DNA of 11,611 nucleotides, taken from Bacteroidota bacterium. Lineage in GTDB: Bacteria > Bacteroidota > Bacteroidia > UKL13-3. A program made the translations under genes and the position numbers. Below the pieces are notes generated by a model. The model was not told where the DNA came from and ran no database searches. It saw only the letters and a program-made list of their open reading frames with translations. The stretch spans positions 1 through 11,611 of the forward strand of contig RGVD01000069.1 in the NCBI GenBank assembly GCA_010027395.1, written 5' to 3'. Positions 1 through 7,715 of this stretch are shown piece by piece (positions within the stretch are counted from its first letter, which is position 1; the number at the start of each line of letters is the position of its first letter).

Positions 1-837
1 TGTACCGGGTGTGGTGCTTGTGTGGTAAGTTGTAATGCAGAAAACAATGTACCTGTTGTGGGTCGCAAAGAAATTATCCGTGGTCGTGAGATGCATTGGA
101 TTCGTATCGATAGATACTATAGCTTCAAAGACAGCAAAGGTGAAGTTACTACTAAAGAAAAAGAATTAGCGAAAAAAGGTGACGATGTTAATTACGAAAA
201 TGTTCGAGTAACATACCAACCAATGATGTGCCAGCATTGTGGTCACGCGCCTTGCGAAACAGTTTGTCCAGTATTAGCTACCGTTCATAGTTCAGAAGGT
301 TTAAACCAAATGGCATATAACCGTTGCGTTGGAACTCGTTATTGCGCTAACAACTGTCCATATAAAGTTCGTAGATTCAACTGGTTCAAATACCGTGCGA
401 ATGACGATTTCGATTTCAATATGAACAACGATTTAGGTCGTATGGTTATTAACCCAGATGTAACAGTACGCTCACGTGGGGTTATGGAAAAATGTTCATT
501 CTGTGTTCAACGTATTCAAGCTGGTAAATTGAAAGCTAAAATTGAAAACCGCATCATTAAGGATGGCGATATCAAAACAGCTTGTCAACAATCATGTCCT
601 GCTGATGCTTTGGTGTTTGGAGATATGAATGATAAAAATAGTGAAATTTCTAAATTATTCAAGAACGAAAGAAGTTATGTGTTATTAGAAGAGTACAATG
701 TACAACCTTCTGTAGCATACTTGACCAAAGTTCGTAATGTGGATGATGCTATTGCTGGCTCTCATGCAGCAGCTCATAGTAAAGAAGAAAAACACGAAGA
801 GAAAAAAGAAGAAACTGCAGTTGAACACCATTCATAG
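1..837 (+). CDS. actB: Alternative complex III subunit ActB, C-terminal iron-sulfur part (5' end outside window)
   Basis: The frame is open from base 1, so this is the 3' 278 codons of a longer gene; the GTG at 22 is an internal Val codon. It encodes the ferredoxin-like domain that passes electrons from the quinol site in the membrane towards heme or the acceptor. Four Cys groups are visible (numbering from base 1): C1-C4-C7-C11, C77-C80-C85-C89, C109-T112-C115-C119 and C165-C168 with C195-C199. Thr112 replaces the second Cys of group three, which fits three [4Fe-4S] clusters plus one [3Fe-4S], as known for ActB. The full-length protein normally has a cofactor-free molybdopterin-oxidoreductase-like domain in front, about 1000 residues in all. 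The last 25 residues are a Lys/Glu/His-rich tail with no predicted fold. actC follows after 62 nt. The NrfC/PsrB-type beta subunits are similar, but the actC-F neighbours decide for ActB. Confidence 0.95.
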   Translation, partial: CTGCGACVVSCNAENNVPVVGRKEIIRGREMHWIRIDRYYSFKDSKGEVTTKEKELAKKGDDVNYENVRVTYQPMMCQHCGHAPCETVCPVLATVHSSEGLNQMAYNRCVGTRYCANNCPYKVRRFNWFKYRANDDFDFNMNNDLGRMVINPDVTVRSRGVMEKCSFCVQRIQAGKLKAKIENRIIKDGDIKTACQQSCPADALVFGDMNDKNSEISKLFKNERSYVLLEEYNVQPSVAYLTKVRNVDDAIAGSHAAAHSKEEKHEEKKEETAVEHHS

Positions 838-899
838 AATAGTATAAAAGGCAATAAGTAATAATTTTAAATAGTAAGAAGAAATAATAGAGAACAATT

Positions 900-2345
900 A
901 TGTCATACGAATCACCCATTAGGGATTTATTAGTTACCGGTGGCAAATCCTACAAAGATATCACAACGGATATCACAAGACCTTTAGAAAATAAGCCTTC
1001 TAAAGCTTGGTGGATAGGCTTTGGAATTTCCTCACTTGTATTAGCTGTATGGATATTCGCCACCACCTACACCATGTTGGTTGGTTTAGGAGCTTGGGGA
1101 TTAAACAAAACAGTAGGCTGGGCATTTGATATCACCAACTTCGTATTTTGGGTTGGTATTGGTCACGCTGGTACATTGATTTCAGCGGTACTTTTATTAT
1201 TCCGTCAAAAATGGCGTATGAGTATTAACCGCTCAGCAGAAGCGATGACAATTTTTGCGGTAATTTGTGCGGCATCATTCATCGTTTCGCACATGGGTCG
1301 TCCGTGGGTGGCTTATTGGCCTATTCCACTTCCAAATGCTTTTGGATCTTTATGGGTTAACTTTAACTCACCATTGGTTTGGGACGTATTCGCGATTTCA
1401 ACCTACTTCTCGGTTTCATTGGTGTTTTGGTATGTAGGTTTGATTCCTGATATTGCTACTGTAAGAGATAGAGCCATTACTAAAGGACGTAAATTTTGGT
1501 ATGGATTTTTTGCTATGGGTTGGACAGGTTCAACTCGCACTTGGCATAGATATGAAATGATCAGTCTAATTTTAGCTGGTATCTCTACACCACTTGTACT
1601 TTCTGTTCACTCAATTGTATCTATGGACTTTGCTACTTCATTGGTACCAGGTTGGCATACAACCATTTTCCCTCCATATTTCGTTGCAGGTGCTATCTTC
1701 TCTGGATTTGGTATGGTGTTAACGCTATTGGTAATTGGCCGTGAGGTGTTAAACCAAAAAGATTATATTACAGTTGAACATTTGGATGCAATGTGCCGTG
1801 TAGTAATGGTAACGGGTACTATGGTTGGTATTGCATACATTACTGAGTTCTTCGTAGCTGCTTACTCTGGAGTTGAATATGAGCAATATGCTTTTATTAA
1901 TAGAGCAACTGGACCATACTGGTGGGCATATTGGACCATGATGAGTTGTAACTTAATTGCTCCTCAAGTATTTTGGTTGAGATGGGCGCGTACTACACCT
2001 TGGTTTATTTTTATTTTGTCAATCATTGTAAATATAGGTATGTGGTTCGAGCGTTTCGTAATTATCGTTACCTCTCTTCACCGTGATTTCTTGCCTTCAA
2101 GTTGGTCAATGTACACGCCAACCATTGTTGAGGTAAGTATCTTAATTGGTTCATTCGGACTGTTTTTCTTTTTCTACTTCTTATTCTGCCGATTTTTACC
2201 AACCATCAATATGGCTGAATTGAAAAGTATTGTATTGACCCCGCATGCTAAAGAACTTCAAAAGAAATATACGGATATGTTAGAAAAAGGCCCCGTTAAA
2301 CAAGGTGAAAAAGTTGAGAAAGGAGAATTAACACATGGACACTAA
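900..2345 (+). CDS. actC: Alternative complex III subunit ActC, NrfD/PsrC-like quinol-site membrane protein
   Basis: 481 residues, an integral membrane subunit of the NrfD/PsrC superfamily. About ten hydrophobic segments can be read, near residues 37-65, 78-102, 113-131, 158-182, 220-245, 254-282, 299-325, 340-362, 369-394 and 405-437. The family knowledge is that ActC forms the quinol oxidation site at the membrane face next to the ActB Fe-S domain and may take part in proton translocation. Family-like stretches include GIGHAGTLISA around residue 90 and the WFERF...LHRDFLPSSW region near residue 390. The ATG at 900 follows an A-rich leader without a Shine-Dalgarno sequence, as is usual in Bacteroidota. 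The soluble C-terminal tail is charged and ends inside the actD start, the two genes overlapping by 11 nt, which suggests coupled translation. ActC rather than ActF because it lies directly after actB and has the ActC-type length and tail. Confidence 0.95.
   Translation: MSYESPIRDLLVTGGKSYKDITTDITRPLENKPSKAWWIGFGISSLVLAVWIFATTYTMLVGLGAWGLNKTVGWAFDITNFVFWVGIGHAGTLISAVLLLFRQKWRMSINRSAEAMTIFAVICAASFIVSHMGRPWVAYWPIPLPNAFGSLWVNFNSPLVWDVFAISTYFSVSLVFWYVGLIPDIATVRDRAITKGRKFWYGFFAMGWTGSTRTWHRYEMISLILAGISTPLVLSVHSIVSMDFATSLVPGWHTTIFPPYFVAGAIFSGFGMVLTLLVIGREVLNQKDYITVEHLDAMCRVVMVTGTMVGIAYITEFFVAAYSGVEYEQYAFINRATGPYWWAYWTMMSCNLIAPQVFWLRWARTTPWFIFILSIIVNIGMWFERFVIIVTSLHRDFLPSSWSMYTPTIVEVSILIGSFGLFFFFYFLFCRFLPTINMAELKSIVLTPHAKELQKKYTDMLEKGPVKQGEKVEKGELTHGH
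2321..2325 (+). promoter_or_regulatory. Shine-Dalgarno-like AGGAG ahead of actD
   Basis: The sequence AGGAG ends 9 nt before the actD ATG, inside the last codons of actC (Lys-Gly-Glu). The spacing is right for a ribosome binding site, and the overlap of actC and actD makes a re-initiation signal plausible. However, Bacteroidota make little use of such sites, and the bases are constrained by the actC codons, so this could be chance. Confidence 0.3.
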
Positions 2346-2817
2346 TAGTAAAAAATTGATTCTAGGGATTTATGATGATCCTGACCATACTTTAGACGCT
2401 ACCAGCAAATTAGTCCATACTGGATTTAAAGTTTTTGATGTTTACTCTCCATTTGCAATCCACGGTTTGGATAGAGTAATGGGTGTGAAAAGAAGTAAAT
2501 TATCTCTCGCTGCAACTGGTTACTTCGATTGGCAAATCAATATTGGTGGCAAGCCATTTTTACACATACCAACTTACATTCCTATAACTTTTGAATTAGG
2601 TATTTTATTTACTGCATTTGGAATGGTAAGCTGTTTTTTTGTAGTAAATAAAATGTTTTGGGGTAAAAATGCTGATATCATGGATATCCGTGTAACTGAC
2701 GACAGATTTGTTGTTGCTGTGGAAGTAATAGAAGGTAAAACAAATTTGGATGAGTTGAACAAGATATTGATTGCCAATGGCGCAATTGAAGTTCGTGAAA
2801 GGATGAAAGAAGAGTAA
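2335..2817 (+). CDS. actD: Alternative complex III subunit ActD (DUF3341), apparently with a single membrane helix
   Basis: 160 residues. The N-terminal soluble part (about 1-55) has the family signature of a small alpha/beta domain ending in SPFAIHGLDRVMGVKRSKL; then come the conserved NIGGKP (69-74) and PITFEL (83-88), one clear membrane helix (about 83-106), and a soluble C-terminal segment with RVTDDRF. DUF3341 subunits, as I recall them, are about 170-180 residues with two adjacent helices. Here the segment between Leu56 and Asp65, where the first helix should sit, is only a few non-hydrophobic residues (LSLAATGYFDW). The reading frame is intact, so this would be an in-frame loss of roughly 17-20 residues. 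ActD has no cofactor and is thought to help assemble or stabilise the complex. The ATG overlaps the actC end by 11 nt. Confidence 0.9.
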   Translation: MDTNSKKLILGIYDDPDHTLDATSKLVHTGFKVFDVYSPFAIHGLDRVMGVKRSKLSLAATGYFDWQINIGGKPFLHIPTYIPITFELGILFTAFGMVSCFFVVNKMFWGKNADIMDIRVTDDRFVVAVEVIEGKTNLDELNKILIANGAIEVRERMKEE

Positions 2818-2871
2818 GATTGATATAAATGTGTTGCTTGTTAAGTTACACAAATTAATTTGAAAGATAAT

Positions 2872-3489
2872 ATGAAAATGAAATTTATATATAGCATATT
2901 GGTTTTATCAGGCATGGCTGTTTTGGCATCATGTTCAGCAGGTGGTGATAATCCTGGCTCTGAGTATGCTCCAAATATGTATCACTCCTTTGCTTATGAG
3001 CCATTGTCTCAAGAAGCAGATAAACCAAATACCATAAACGCAAATGGTTTAAATATGCGCGAGCCTGTTAAAGGAACAATTGCTCGTGGACAGTTAGATT
3101 ATGCAAAATACGAAATGCCTAAAACAGCTGAAGGCTACGAAGCATCGGCTGCTTGGAAAAACCCAATATCTGCTACTGTATACAATGTGGCTGAAGGTAA
3201 AAGATTGTATAATATAAATTGTACACCTTGCCATGGAACTGAAGGAAAAGCTGATGGAACGATAGTGGTTGATGGAAAATACCCACCACCACCAAGCTAT
3301 GATAGCGATCGTATCCGCACAACACCTGAAGGTAAAATGTTTTACTCGATCAGATATGGTAAAAATTTAATGGGTGCTTATGGTACCGTATTATCTCCTA
3401 ACCAAATTTGGCAGGTTATACATTATGTAAATACATTAAAAGGTTCAGCAGCGACTGTAGTAGCCTCTGCAGATTCAACAGCAAAATAA
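2872..3489 (+). CDS. actE: Alternative complex III subunit ActE, monoheme cytochrome c lipoprotein
   Basis: 205 residues from the ATG at 2872 (another ATG lies at 2878, and a TTG at 2860 is in frame; I prefer 2872 because it gives a normal short lipoprotein leader). The signal ends in a lipobox, VLASC, with Cys21 as the lipidated residue, so the mature protein is anchored to the outer face of the cytoplasmic membrane. One heme c site, CTPCH, lies at 117-121, and Met167 in NLMGAY is the likely second axial ligand; the C-terminal helix NQIWQVIHYV is typical of class I cytochrome c folds. The N-terminal region with APNMYHS and PVKGTIARG matches Bacteroidota ActE. It takes electrons from the ActA/ActB chain and probably delivers them to a soluble cytochrome c or an oxidase. 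It lies 54 nt after actD and 29 nt before actF. Confidence 0.93.
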   Translation: MKMKFIYSILVLSGMAVLASCSAGGDNPGSEYAPNMYHSFAYEPLSQEADKPNTINANGLNMREPVKGTIARGQLDYAKYEMPKTAEGYEASAAWKNPISATVYNVAEGKRLYNINCTPCHGTEGKADGTIVVDGKYPPPPSYDSDRIRTTPEGKMFYSIRYGKNLMGAYGTVLSPNQIWQVIHYVNTLKGSAATVVASADSTAK

Positions 3490-3518
3490 TATAGTTTAAG
3501 TATAGCAAAATATTCACA

Positions 3519-4826
3519 ATGGAACACTCAGAAATTACAATAAGAGAAGAAAAATATATCATTACAAGTGCCAATAAAAAATGGGCATTTGGATTGATGA
3601 TAGTAGGTGCATTGCTTGCCTTAATAGGTTATTTAACTTATCATCCACATGTTGAGGGATTAGGGGAACATGATTTACACCATTTGGTTACCAAAAGATT
3701 GTTGGGTAACCTTTTAATTGATGGTTATTTCTTTTTCTTAATTGCTACTTGTGCCATCATTTTTGTTACCATCTCACAATTAGCAAATGCTGGATGGTAT
3801 GTGGCCATCAGAAGAATACCTGAAGCCATGAGCAGCTTTATGCCTTTTGGCGCATTGGTTATTATTTTGGTGTCTGTTTTTGGTATTGGTTATTTGTACC
3901 ATTGGGCTCATGAAGGCATCATGGATCCTAATTCCCCAAATTTTGATAAAGTGTTAGCCGGAAAAAGTTGGTACTTAAACAAACCTTTTTTCCTTATTAG
4001 ACTTATAGGTTTTACTACTATTTGGATTCTATTTGCACGAACTATTCGCAAAAATTCTATCAACGAAGATTCAGTGGGTGGTTTATTAAACTTCAATAAA
4101 AATGTTAAAACATCAGCTGCTTATTTAGTAATATTCGGATTCTCTTTCGCTATGTTCACTTGGGACATGATGATGAGTATTGATCCTCATTGGTATTCTA
4201 CTATTTTCTGGATTTATAACTTTGCTACAGGTTGGGTAAGTGCACTTAGTGTTATATATTTATTTACCTGGTATTTGCGTAGTAAAGGTTATTTGAACAT
4301 AGCTAATGACGACCATAACCACGATTTAGGTAAATTCATGTTTGCCTTCTCGGTGTTTTGGACTTACATGTGGGTAGCTCAGTTCTTATTGATTTGGTAT
4401 GCCAACATTCCGGAGGAGGTTGAATACTACAAAAACCGCATGTTCGGAACGTATGTAGGTAACTTCTATGTTAACATTTTCTTAAACTTTATCGTGCCTT
4501 TCTTCGTATTCATGCGTAGAGGTGCTAAACGTAACCCAATCTCTGGTGTTATTGTGGGTTCATTAATATTAATAGGACACTGGAATGACGTGTATTTAAT
4601 GGTTATGCCAGGTGTGATGAATTTAGCTGTTACACCAAATGCTGAATACCCATTAGGTATCATGGAAATTCCTAGCCAAGGTGTAGGTTTAATGGAAATT
4701 GGTTTCCTTGCCTTATTTGCAGGTGGATTCTTATTTGTAGTTTTCAAAGCATTGGCAGCTGCTAATTTGTATCCTACTCGTCACCCATACATTTACGAAA
4801 GTGCTATGCACGATACTGGTGTATAA
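3519..4826 (+). CDS. actF: Alternative complex III subunit ActF, NrfD/PsrC-like membrane protein (quinol:cytochrome c oxidoreductase)
   Basis: 435 residues with about ten membrane segments, distantly related to ActC and placed symmetrically to it in known complexes. Hydrophobic stretches lie near residues 22-42, 66-90, 107-129, 155-172, 196-213, 226-250, 272-295, 313-333, 343-358 and 384-410. The short N-terminal tail is charged. Several His, Asp and Glu residues sit in or beside helices (for example the HWAHEG stretch near 127 and TWDMMMSIDPHW near 210); in the family such residues are proposed to form a proton half-channel, but which ones matter cannot be decided here. ActF lacks bound cofactors. 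It is the last gene of this act operon: a hairpin terminator begins 19 nt after the stop, and no cytochrome oxidase gene follows. Confidence 0.93.
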   Translation: MEHSEITIREEKYIITSANKKWAFGLMIVGALLALIGYLTYHPHVEGLGEHDLHHLVTKRLLGNLLIDGYFFFLIATCAIIFVTISQLANAGWYVAIRRIPEAMSSFMPFGALVIILVSVFGIGYLYHWAHEGIMDPNSPNFDKVLAGKSWYLNKPFFLIRLIGFTTIWILFARTIRKNSINEDSVGGLLNFNKNVKTSAAYLVIFGFSFAMFTWDMMMSIDPHWYSTIFWIYNFATGWVSALSVIYLFTWYLRSKGYLNIANDDHNHDLGKFMFAFSVFWTYMWVAQFLLIWYANIPEEVEYYKNRMFGTYVGNFYVNIFLNFIVPFFVFMRRGAKRNPISGVIVGSLILIGHWNDVYLMVMPGVMNLAVTPNAEYPLGIMEIPSQGVGLMEIGFLALFAGGFLFVVFKALAAANLYPTRHPYIYESAMHDTGV

Positions 4827-4845
4827 TTAACACTATATGAAATTT

Positions 4846-4880
4846 AAAAAGCCTTAAGGAGTATTTCTTGAGGCTTTTTT
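4846..4880 (+). terminator. Rho-independent terminator of the act operon
   Basis: A 13-bp stem pairs 4846-4858 with 4867-4879, with one G.U pair, around an 8-nt loop (GAGTATTT). The left arm begins AAAAAGCCT and the right arm ends AGGCTTTTT, followed by a further T, giving the U-tract. Because the left arm begins with five A's, the structure would also work for a transcript on the other strand, but no minus-strand gene reads into it here. Confidence 0.85.
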
Positions 4881-5039
4881 ATATCAATTCTGTAAAATTT
4901 ATTTCAAAGCCAAATTCTTTTTTTAGCTTGTAAATTTTTCCTTTCTATTGTTGTATTTTGCCATTCGATAATACTTACGGCTATCACTTATTTTAAAGCA
5001 AAATATCAAATAAACAGTGCAAGCAGATTATTATTTGTT

Positions 5040-7709
5040 TTGCTATTGCTTTGCCTTTCAAACCTAGCCTTTGCTACACATTATAGGGCAGGTGAAATTA
5101 CCTATAAACAGATTGGTCAAAATACCTATAGGATATCGATATTCACATATACAGACCAAACCCAAGCTGCGAATCAATTTACGGAAAGTATTAAAGTGGA
5201 TTTTGGCGACAACCAATCGGCAGTGGTGCAAAGGTCGAAAGTGGAAATAATGAACAATGCTTTGTTGCCTAGCGATCCTGGCTACCCAGGTTTTCCTGTG
5301 CAAAGAAATACCTATGTGGTAGATCATACTTACAAAGGCAATACCACTTTTACTATTAGTATCATTGATCAAAACAGGGTAGGAGGCATTGCCAATCATC
5401 CGGGAATAGAAACGGACAGGTTCCCATTTTATGTCGAAACAGTTTTGACTTTGAATAGCGGATTAGGGTTTAATCAATCACCTATATTGTCAGTACCGCC
5501 CATTGACCAGGGTTGTGTGGGTCGGATATTTACACATAACCCAGGTGCTTACGACCCAGATGGAGATAGTTTGAGATACGAAATTCGTGCTGCTCAAATT
5601 CAGCATAATTTTGCTATGCCTAAGTATGTTACTCCCTTTTCATCTAGTTCTTTTAGTATTGATGAAGCAACAGGGCAGTTGACTTGGGATGCTCCTACCA
5701 TTATTGGAATTTACAATATTGTAATACGTATTTATGAATATAGGAGAAGGGTTTTATTTGGGTACGTTGATAGGGATATGCAAATCTATATAACCAATTG
5801 TAATAACAATCCTCCAAGAGTGCCCCAATTGGCGGCTACATGTATTGATGCGAAAGAACTGCTTCAGCAAAATATTATAGTAACGGATATTGATGCTACC
5901 CAAAAGCTTACTGTATCTTATTATGGTGGGCCCTTTTTGCAACCCAATAGCCCAGCCATTGTTTTGCCTAATATACCAATTGGTAGTTCTCCTCTTACCT
6001 TTCAATTTCAATGGAGACCAGCCTGTTCTTCTATTCGTTATCGCCCATTTGATGCTATATTTAAAGCAGCTGATAACGGATCACCTACTCCATTGGTAGA
6101 CATGAAAAACTGGAATATCAAGGTGGTTGGTCCAGCTCCTACCAATTTAAAAACGAAATTGGATAGCAATGGTATTCTTCTTACTTGGAATCGCGATACG
6201 TGTGTGAGGGCTTCTGCTTACAAGATTTTTAGAAGAGTTGATTCATCTTATTGGAATCCTAACAAATGCGAAACTGGAGTATCACCAACTGCAGGATTTG
6301 TATTGATTGATTCCTTGCCGGGTCTTAATTCTACCCAGTATTTCGACAATGAAAAAGGGAAGGGATTATCGCCTCTCATAAGATATTGCTATCGAATTAC
6401 AGCAACCTATAATCCTGCCAACGATCAGGGAGGTTTTGTTTTTAATGAAGTGGCCGAAAGTTATGCAAGTATTGAGGTTTGTAATATGATAGAAAGGACC
6501 AAACCCATTATTACCAATGTGAGTGTTGAGAAAACGCAGGCAAGCAATGGAAGTGTTTATGTGAGGTGGTTAAAACCCATTTCAATGGACAGCACTTTGT
6601 ATCCTGCGCCTTATCAATACCGTATCAAACGCAGTGTAAATGGAATTGGTTCATTCAGTAATTTAAGTCAAGTATTCACTTATAATTCTTATAGCGAATT
6701 ATCGGATACAAGTATTATTGACAGCAACATCAATACTAGTGCAGACCAATATTTTTATAAGGTAGAAATATACTGTACAAAAAATGGCAGTTTTAAGTTT
6801 GTGGAGGAGAGTATTTATGCAGCATCAATAAAAGCTATTGTGTACAATACTGATAGAAGAATAAAGATAAATTGGGCCGTTGATGTGCCATGGGAAAATC
6901 AACAATATACCTTGTATAGGAAGCTACCTTTATCATCCACTTTTGATTCATTAACAACTACAGATAAATTAAGTTATACTGATTTGAATTTGATAAATGG
7001 GCAGGAATATTGTTACTACATAAAGAGCACAGGTTCATATAATAAAAAATATCTTCCTCAATTACTATTTAACAATTCTCAAATTATTTGTGGTGTACCC
7101 ATTGATACAGTTCCTCCATGCCCGCCACCCATGGTTTTGGTGTCACCATGTGATAATCCAAGCATTAGCTCGGTAATTGTTAATTGGCAATATCCACCAG
7201 ACTGTGGAAGTGATATAATGAACTTCAAATTGTATTATGCTGAGAGCGATAAATCGTCATTGAAATTACTTGTTGATAATATAGACAAAAACATAAGGAC
7301 TTATAAAGATACCAGTGAACGTGCGAGGTTATCAATTGCTGGTTGCTATGTGTTAACAGCACTTGACACCAATGGGAACGAGAGCACAAAATTGAACAAA
7401 CTTTGTATAGACAATTGTCCATCTTACACCCTTCCTAATGTTTTTAGCCCTGGTTCAGACAATGTTAATGATTTGTTTAGGCCTTTCCCTTATCGCTTTG
7501 TTGATAAGGTTGATATGGTTATATATAACCGATGGGGGCAAGAGGTTTTCACCACCACAAATCCTGATATAAATTGGAGCGGCAAAGATCAAAATTCAGG
7601 AAAAGATGTGAGTGTTGGAGTATATTTTTATATATGCGATGTTCATGAAAGGTATTTAGATGGAACCAGAAAACGCAGTATGCATGGATCGATAACCGTA
7701 ATAAGATAA
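5040..7709 (+). CDS. Secreted multidomain protein with Ig/FN3-like modules and T9SS type-B (gliding motility-associated, CHU_C) C-terminal domain
   Basis: 889 residues from the TTG at 5040. The start of the mature part, ATHYRAGEITYKQIG, is a common opening of Bacteroidota cell-surface proteins and follows a cleavage site AFA|T. Around 169-182 lies a cadherin-like YDPDGDSLRYEI, and around 204-230 an Ig-like FSIDEATGQLTWDAP module. Four FN3-like modules follow, at about 366-480, 487-595, 595-690 and 691-790. Residues 796-889 are a CHU_C domain (LPNVFSPGSDNVNDLF, IYNRWGQEVF, GVYFYI), the sorting signal of the SprB type read by the T9SS. It is therefore exported to the cell surface, possibly as an adhesin or matrix protein; no catalytic motif is seen and the ligand is unknown. 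The start is doubtful: there is no in-frame ATG, GTG or TTG between the upstream stop (4893) and 5040, yet the hydrophobic leader seems to begin near 5028, with a basic residue at 5025. An ATA at 5010 would give a better signal peptide. Confidence 0.9.
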   Translation: MLLLCLSNLAFATHYRAGEITYKQIGQNTYRISIFTYTDQTQAANQFTESIKVDFGDNQSAVVQRSKVEIMNNALLPSDPGYPGFPVQRNTYVVDHTYKGNTTFTISIIDQNRVGGIANHPGIETDRFPFYVETVLTLNSGLGFNQSPILSVPPIDQGCVGRIFTHNPGAYDPDGDSLRYEIRAAQIQHNFAMPKYVTPFSSSSFSIDEATGQLTWDAPTIIGIYNIVIRIYEYRRRVLFGYVDRDMQIYITNCNNNPPRVPQLAATCIDAKELLQQNIIVTDIDATQKLTVSYYGGPFLQPNSPAIVLPNIPIGSSPLTFQFQWRPACSSIRYRPFDAIFKAADNGSPTPLVDMKNWNIKVVGPAPTNLKTKLDSNGILLTWNRDTCVRASAYKIFRRVDSSYWNPNKCETGVSPTAGFVLIDSLPGLNSTQYFDNEKGKGLSPLIRYCYRITATYNPANDQGGFVFNEVAESYASIEVCNMIERTKPIITNVSVEKTQASNGSVYVRWLKPISMDSTLYPAPYQYRIKRSVNGIGSFSNLSQVFTYNSYSELSDTSIIDSNINTSADQYFYKVEIYCTKNGSFKFVEESIYAASIKAIVYNTDRRIKINWAVDVPWENQQYTLYRKLPLSSTFDSLTTTDKLSYTDLNLINGQEYCYYIKSTGSYNKKYLPQLLFNNSQIICGVPIDTVPPCPPPMVLVSPCDNPSISSVIVNWQYPPDCGSDIMNFKLYYAESDKSSLKLLVDNIDKNIRTYKDTSERARLSIAGCYVLTALDTNGNESTKLNKLCIDNCPSYTLPNVFSPGSDNVNDLFRPFPYRFVDKVDMVIYNRWGQEVFTTTNPDINWSGKDQNSGKDVSVGVYFYICDVHERYLDGTRKRSMHGSITVIR

Positions 7710-7715
7710 ATAAAA

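Noticed and set aside
22..24. GTG at 22 as the start of the first gene
   Set aside because: The frame is open upstream to base 1 and the upstream codons supply three cysteines of the first Fe-S motif (C1, C4, C7), so it is an internal Val.
749..946. Minus-strand open frame of 65 codons across the actB-actC junction
   Set aside because: Antisense to the Lys/Glu-rich actB tail and the A-rich leader; the Leu/Tyr/Phe-rich product is just the complement of these codons.
2605..2853. Minus-strand open frames of 67 and 82 codons across actD
   Set aside because: They lie opposite the well-supported actD gene, show no family motif and have composition expected of an antisense frame in AT-rich coding DNA.
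4928..4960. Possible Bacteroidota-type promoter before the secreted protein (TTG at 4928-4930, TATTTTG at 4954-4960)
   Set aside because: The -7 element lacks one base of TAnnTTTG and the spacing is longer than usual; in such AT-rich sequence this is close to chance.
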